Shown here piece by piece: positions 52,013 through 54,277 of a stretch of DNA of 54,277 nucleotides. Position numbers and translations under genes: made by a program. The DNA is from Akkermansiaceae bacterium. GTDB taxonomy: Bacteria > Verrucomicrobiota > Verrucomicrobiia > Verrucomicrobiales > Akkermansiaceae. The notes below the pieces were generated by a model. The model did not search any database. It saw nothing but the letters and a program-made list of their open reading frames with translations, and was not told the DNA's origin. Location of the stretch: positions 1 to 54,277 of the forward strand of contig SUVK01000012.1 in the NCBI GenBank assembly GCA_015062055.1, written 5' to 3'. Position 1 is the first letter of the stretch; each line of letters begins with the position of its first letter.

Positions 52013-53107
52013 TCAACGGCGACGGCGGCGCGCAGCCAATGCCACCAAACTCAGCAGGCTCAGCGTGGTCGTTGTGGGCTCCGGCACCAGCAAGCTCCAA
52101 TTCCAATCCTCACTGACGGAGGGATCAATGGTGGTAATACCATTCACCACAAAGCCATTCAAACCACGGTCGGACTCTGCGATATAGTTGTCATTCCAGT
52201 CAGTTCCACCGTGCGAGGCAATCTCCATATTACCATCATTGTTTTTGTTGACGAAAACATAGAAGAGGGACGGGTCGGTGATGCCACCGTACTGGGTCTT
52301 TGAGTCGTCGGAGTCAGTCAGCCACAGCTTGGAAATAATCTTCTTACCATTTTCATCGAGCGTGGTCTCAATTCCCCACAGCGTCAATGCGTGAGAGCTG
52401 GAACCGACGACGAGCTCCAATGCCACGCCCTTACCATCAGTAACAGCGGTCATAATATCATTACAAACGACATGGAAGGTATCCTTCAGCACACTCTCCT
52501 CGTCTCCAACTCGCTGCTGGTAAGAAATGTGACCAAAGAACTCGCTCAACTCAGCAGAAACACCGGCATCTTTCTTGCTGTTTTCATCAATCTGACCATT
52601 AGCTAAAGCCTTAATCATGGGGGTGTAATAGCCATCCGTGGCTTCATAACCGATGTCGTTGCCACAATAACCATCACGAGTCAAGGCAGCCTCTTCTGCA
52701 TTTGTAGGACGCTGCACACCGGTCAACCACCATTGGAAAGAATAGGAAACCTGACCGGAGGTGTCCTTAATCTGGTGCTGTTTGTAGGTATTCCAAATCT
52801 CCTGAGCATCAGTAGGCACGCCCTGGGGGATGTTCTCCTTGTGGTGGTTCTGCCACCAAGCAACCAAGTTGGCAGCGGTAGCAGCATGGCAGGTGGACTT
52901 GTCACCCGTTATTTCATCTTCATTCCAGTAATAACCATCATCACCGTTGGCGTATGAAGGCGTTTTATTAGCATCATACCAGCCACCGGTAACATTACCG
53001 GCTTCATCGAAAGTAATACCATCCACCCAATACGTCTCAGCCTGAGCCGTGAACACGCTCAGCAAGACGGTGGCTAGACCCGGTAATATATAGCGCGAAA
53101 TTTTCAT
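52013..53107 (-). CDS. secreted IdeS/Mac-like cysteine protease (family C66) with PEP-CTERM tail
   Basis: 364 aa from ATG 53107. Signal peptide MKISRYILPGLATVLLSVFTAQA. The mature part follows streptococcal IdeS: GGWYDANKT, Cys73 in DKSTCHAATAANLVAWW, then H239 in SSSHALTLWGIE, and D265/D267 in WLTDSDDSK, matching the IdeS catalytic Cys, His and Asp sites. The ordered motifs (GWYD-KT, C-AATA-N-WW, H-LWG, TDSD) make homology convincing. The C-terminus VPEPTTTTL, a hydrophobic helix and RRRRR is a PEP-CTERM sorting tail, absent from IdeS. Host immunoglobulin cleavage is inferred and unproven; another protein target is possible. Confidence 0.88.
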   Translation of the reverse strand: MKISRYILPGLATVLLSVFTAQAETYWVDGITFDEAGNVTGGWYDANKTPSYANGDDGYYWNEDEITGDKSTCHAATAANLVAWWQNHHKENIPQGVPTDAQEIWNTYKQHQIKDTSGQVSYSFQWWLTGVQRPTNAEEAALTRDGYCGNDIGYEATDGYYTPMIKALANGQIDENSKKDAGVSAELSEFFGHISYQQRVGDEESVLKDTFHVVCNDIMTAVTDGKGVALELVVGSSSHALTLWGIETTLDENGKKIISKLWLTDSDDSKTQYGGITDPSLFYVFVNKNNDGNMEIASHGGTDWNDNYIAESDRGLNGFVVNGITTIDPSVSEDWNWSLLVPEPTTTTLSLLSLVALAARRRRR

Positions 53108-53344
53108 AACGAATTCCAGATGTATGTGTCTGATCAATAAAAGAAGCTTCTTGTTAGAGTTTTCTTGCCAACCGGCAAGTGGCCGTAAGAATATCATATA
53201 TCTAACAAAATAAACAGTCATAATCGTGTCATATGTGTTATATTTTGCCGTTTCAACCGGGGATTAGTGCCAAGAAAAAGGAATCAGCCCGATAAATCGG
53301 AAGTTGGCGAGCGAAGCGAGCGGAATTTGAAGCCCCGGTAGGGG

Positions 53345-53479
53345 TAGAGCGCCTGGATGTATGGCAGATGGCAGTAGGGTTGCAAGCAGTGGATGGCTTG
53401 AAACCCTCGGACTTTCTTCTGCAAACATTGCCAAATTATTGGGTGAGCGCTCGTTTAAGCTTTTTCCCGGAGTGGTAAG
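53345..53479 (+). pseudogene. frame-displaced antitoxin-like stretch before the Fic domain
   Basis: In a frame different from the Fic ORF the DNA reads VERLDVWQMAVGLQAVDGLK then PSDFLLQ and runs to a stop. The W-x-MA-GLQ-VDGLKPS pattern resembles the short VbhA-like antitoxin segment found next to Fic domains. It overlaps the first codons of the Fic ORF, so one or two frameshifts may have separated the two. Confidence 0.4.
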
Positions 53480-54110
53480 CTCCATTCACCAACGCTTGTT
53501 TGAGGGCGTATACAGTTTTGCGGGGCAATACCGCAAGGTAGATATCTCTAAAAAAGAATGGGTGTTGCGTGGGGATAGTGTGTTGTATTGTACGGCACCT
53601 ATGATTGCAGAAAGTGTGACTTGGGAGGTGGAGCAAGAGGCGAAACGCAACTACATGGCTTTGTCTATGCCGCAAGCGGTAGAAAAAATTGCTGAGTTTA
53701 TCTCGGGGTTGAGGCAGATTCATCCTTTTTCTGAAGGGAACACACGAACGATGGCGGTTTTGTTGGTGAAGTATCTGCGATATATGGGGTTTGAAATAGA
53801 TAATGCCCCTTTTGCCCGCCATTCTTGGTATTTTCGTAATGCTTTGGTGAGGGCCAATTATTACAGTAAACAAAAAGGTATCCCAAAGGATTCTGCTTAC
53901 CTTATCCGTTTTCTGCGTAATCTTCTCATGGGCGAAGCTCACGAGTTGAAAAATCGATACCTCATCATACCCGACTTCTCGGGGACTGCTGCTACCACCG
54001 CCGAACAAGTTACCGAACAAGCTCGAGAGGGGGGGGGAACCCGGGGATGGCGCGCCACTCACATGGGTAACACTTTAGTTCAACTACATAGGTTACACTT
54101 TTGCGCGTAA
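53361..54110 (+). CDS. Fic-domain protein (AMP-transferase family)
   Basis: 249 aa from ATG 53361. Fic core: IHQRLFEGVYSFAGQYRKVDI, then the active-site loop IHPFSEGNTRT (HPFxEGNxR with catalytic His), and a C-terminal helix NALVRANYY. Fic enzymes transfer AMP or other phospho-groups to target proteins. The N-terminus is probably altered by a frameshift. The C-terminal about 40 residues after YLIIPDF follow a nine-G tract (54029-54037) and look non-native. AT-richer than the core genes. Likely a toxin-type module, possibly inactive. Confidence 0.8.
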   Translation: MADGSRVASSGWLETLGLSSANIAKLLGERSFKLFPGVVSSIHQRLFEGVYSFAGQYRKVDISKKEWVLRGDSVLYCTAPMIAESVTWEVEQEAKRNYMALSMPQAVEKIAEFISGLRQIHPFSEGNTRTMAVLLVKYLRYMGFEIDNAPFARHSWYFRNALVRANYYSKQKGIPKDSAYLIRFLRNLLMGEAHELKNRYLIIPDFSGTAATTAEQVTEQAREGGGTRGWRATHMGNTLVQLHRLHFCA

Positions 54111-54151
54111 GTTTTGTATCATTATATTTGCTATGATGCAAGTCTAATGTG

Positions 54152-54221
54152 CCGCGTGTCGGCTTTGTGCCGTAGCACGAGCCCGTAGGGCGAGGTGCGG
54201 AGGTGCAAAGCCGACACGCGG
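54152..54221. repeat. large palindromic structure
   Basis: Perfect 16-bp inverted repeat CCGCGTGTCGGCTTTG (54152-54167) / complement (54206-54221) with a 38-nt loop that itself holds GCCC-GTA-GGGC. Candidate hairpin element. Confidence 0.8.
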
Positions 54222-54244
54222 AGCGCCGATGGGGGATAACGGCG

Positions 54245-54277
54245 TTAAAACTCTTTGATGTAGGCTTTTTGTTTCCG
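54245..54277 (-). CDS. C-terminal end of a gene cut by the window edge
   Basis: Minus-strand frame RKQKAYIKEF and stop TAA at 54245. It is too short to identify and could be a chance frame. Confidence 0.25.
   Translation of the reverse strand, partial: RKQKAYIKEF

Overview
The window looks like a chromosome segment of a gut-type Verrucomicrobiota, probably close to Akkermansia. The support is three secreted proteins with the short PEP-CTERM-like tail (VPEPTT...LAARRRRR), a DUF6941-type protein, leader-poor genes without Shine-Dalgarno sequences, and a GC-rich core interrupted by AT-richer islands. No exosortase and no rRNA are in the window, so the assignment rests on family resemblance only.

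Region 1 (1-7.7 kb, AT-richer, accessory). Two intact paralogous tyrosine recombinases flank a small excisionase-like HTH gene, all on the minus strand. Beside them lies the 3' part of a class-II (leucine-like) tRNA followed by its own terminator, which looks like the scar end of an integrated element whose body lies to the left. A roughly 440-bp block is then repeated twice (3590-4030, 6070-6510). Each copy carries the same 47-codon ORF and terminator and is followed by a PEP-CTERM gene with a near-identical tail but an unrelated passenger. A third recombinase between the copies is decayed. Two 162/163-bp elements with 17-bp terminal inverted repeats sit in opposite orientation upstream of the two PEP-CTERM genes.

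Region 2 (7.7-12.8 kb, GC-rich, phage-derived). A partial podovirus-like morphogenesis module: portal, Bbp19-like protein and scaffold rightward; gp11-like tail tube adaptor, winged-helix protein and a possible small terminase leftward. No capsid, large terminase, tail fibre or lysis genes are present. Three DnaA-box matches cluster in an AT-rich 90-bp gap inside it.

Region 3 (12.8-31 kb, core). rph, recA, ppx/gppA, hisA (eukaryotic HIS6 type), folC, ssb, a thioredoxin-like protein, hisF, an L,D-transpeptidase, an amber-interrupted lipoprotein, a GH20 hexosaminidase, a DUF6941 protein, an operon dnaX-ybaB-adaptor-ABC ATPase-FtsX permease, and hslO.

Region 4 (31-50.3 kb). A secreted internally duplicated protein divergent from a membrane protein with five 42-bp repeats, alaS-pssA, a MacAB-TolC-like efflux operon, uvrB with an unusual insertion, a fused siroheme-decarboxylase-like gene, a DEAD-box helicase, an MBL hydrolase, a secreted metallopeptidase and rplI.

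Region 5 (50.3 kb-end, accessory). A transposase remnant, a dispersed repeat, a DJ-1/PfpI protein, a 21-bp perfect inverted repeat, a PEP-CTERM-tailed cysteine protease closely resembling IdeS/Mac (family C66), and a Fic protein with a frame-displaced antitoxin-like stretch and a nine-G tract.

Two themes stand out. First, many genes have a TTGnnn-N17-TAnnnT promoter whose -10 box ends only 6-10 nt before the start codon, so leaderless mRNAs appear common; this also fixes several start codons. Second, the IdeS-like protease is a strong candidate for an undescribed host-interaction factor.
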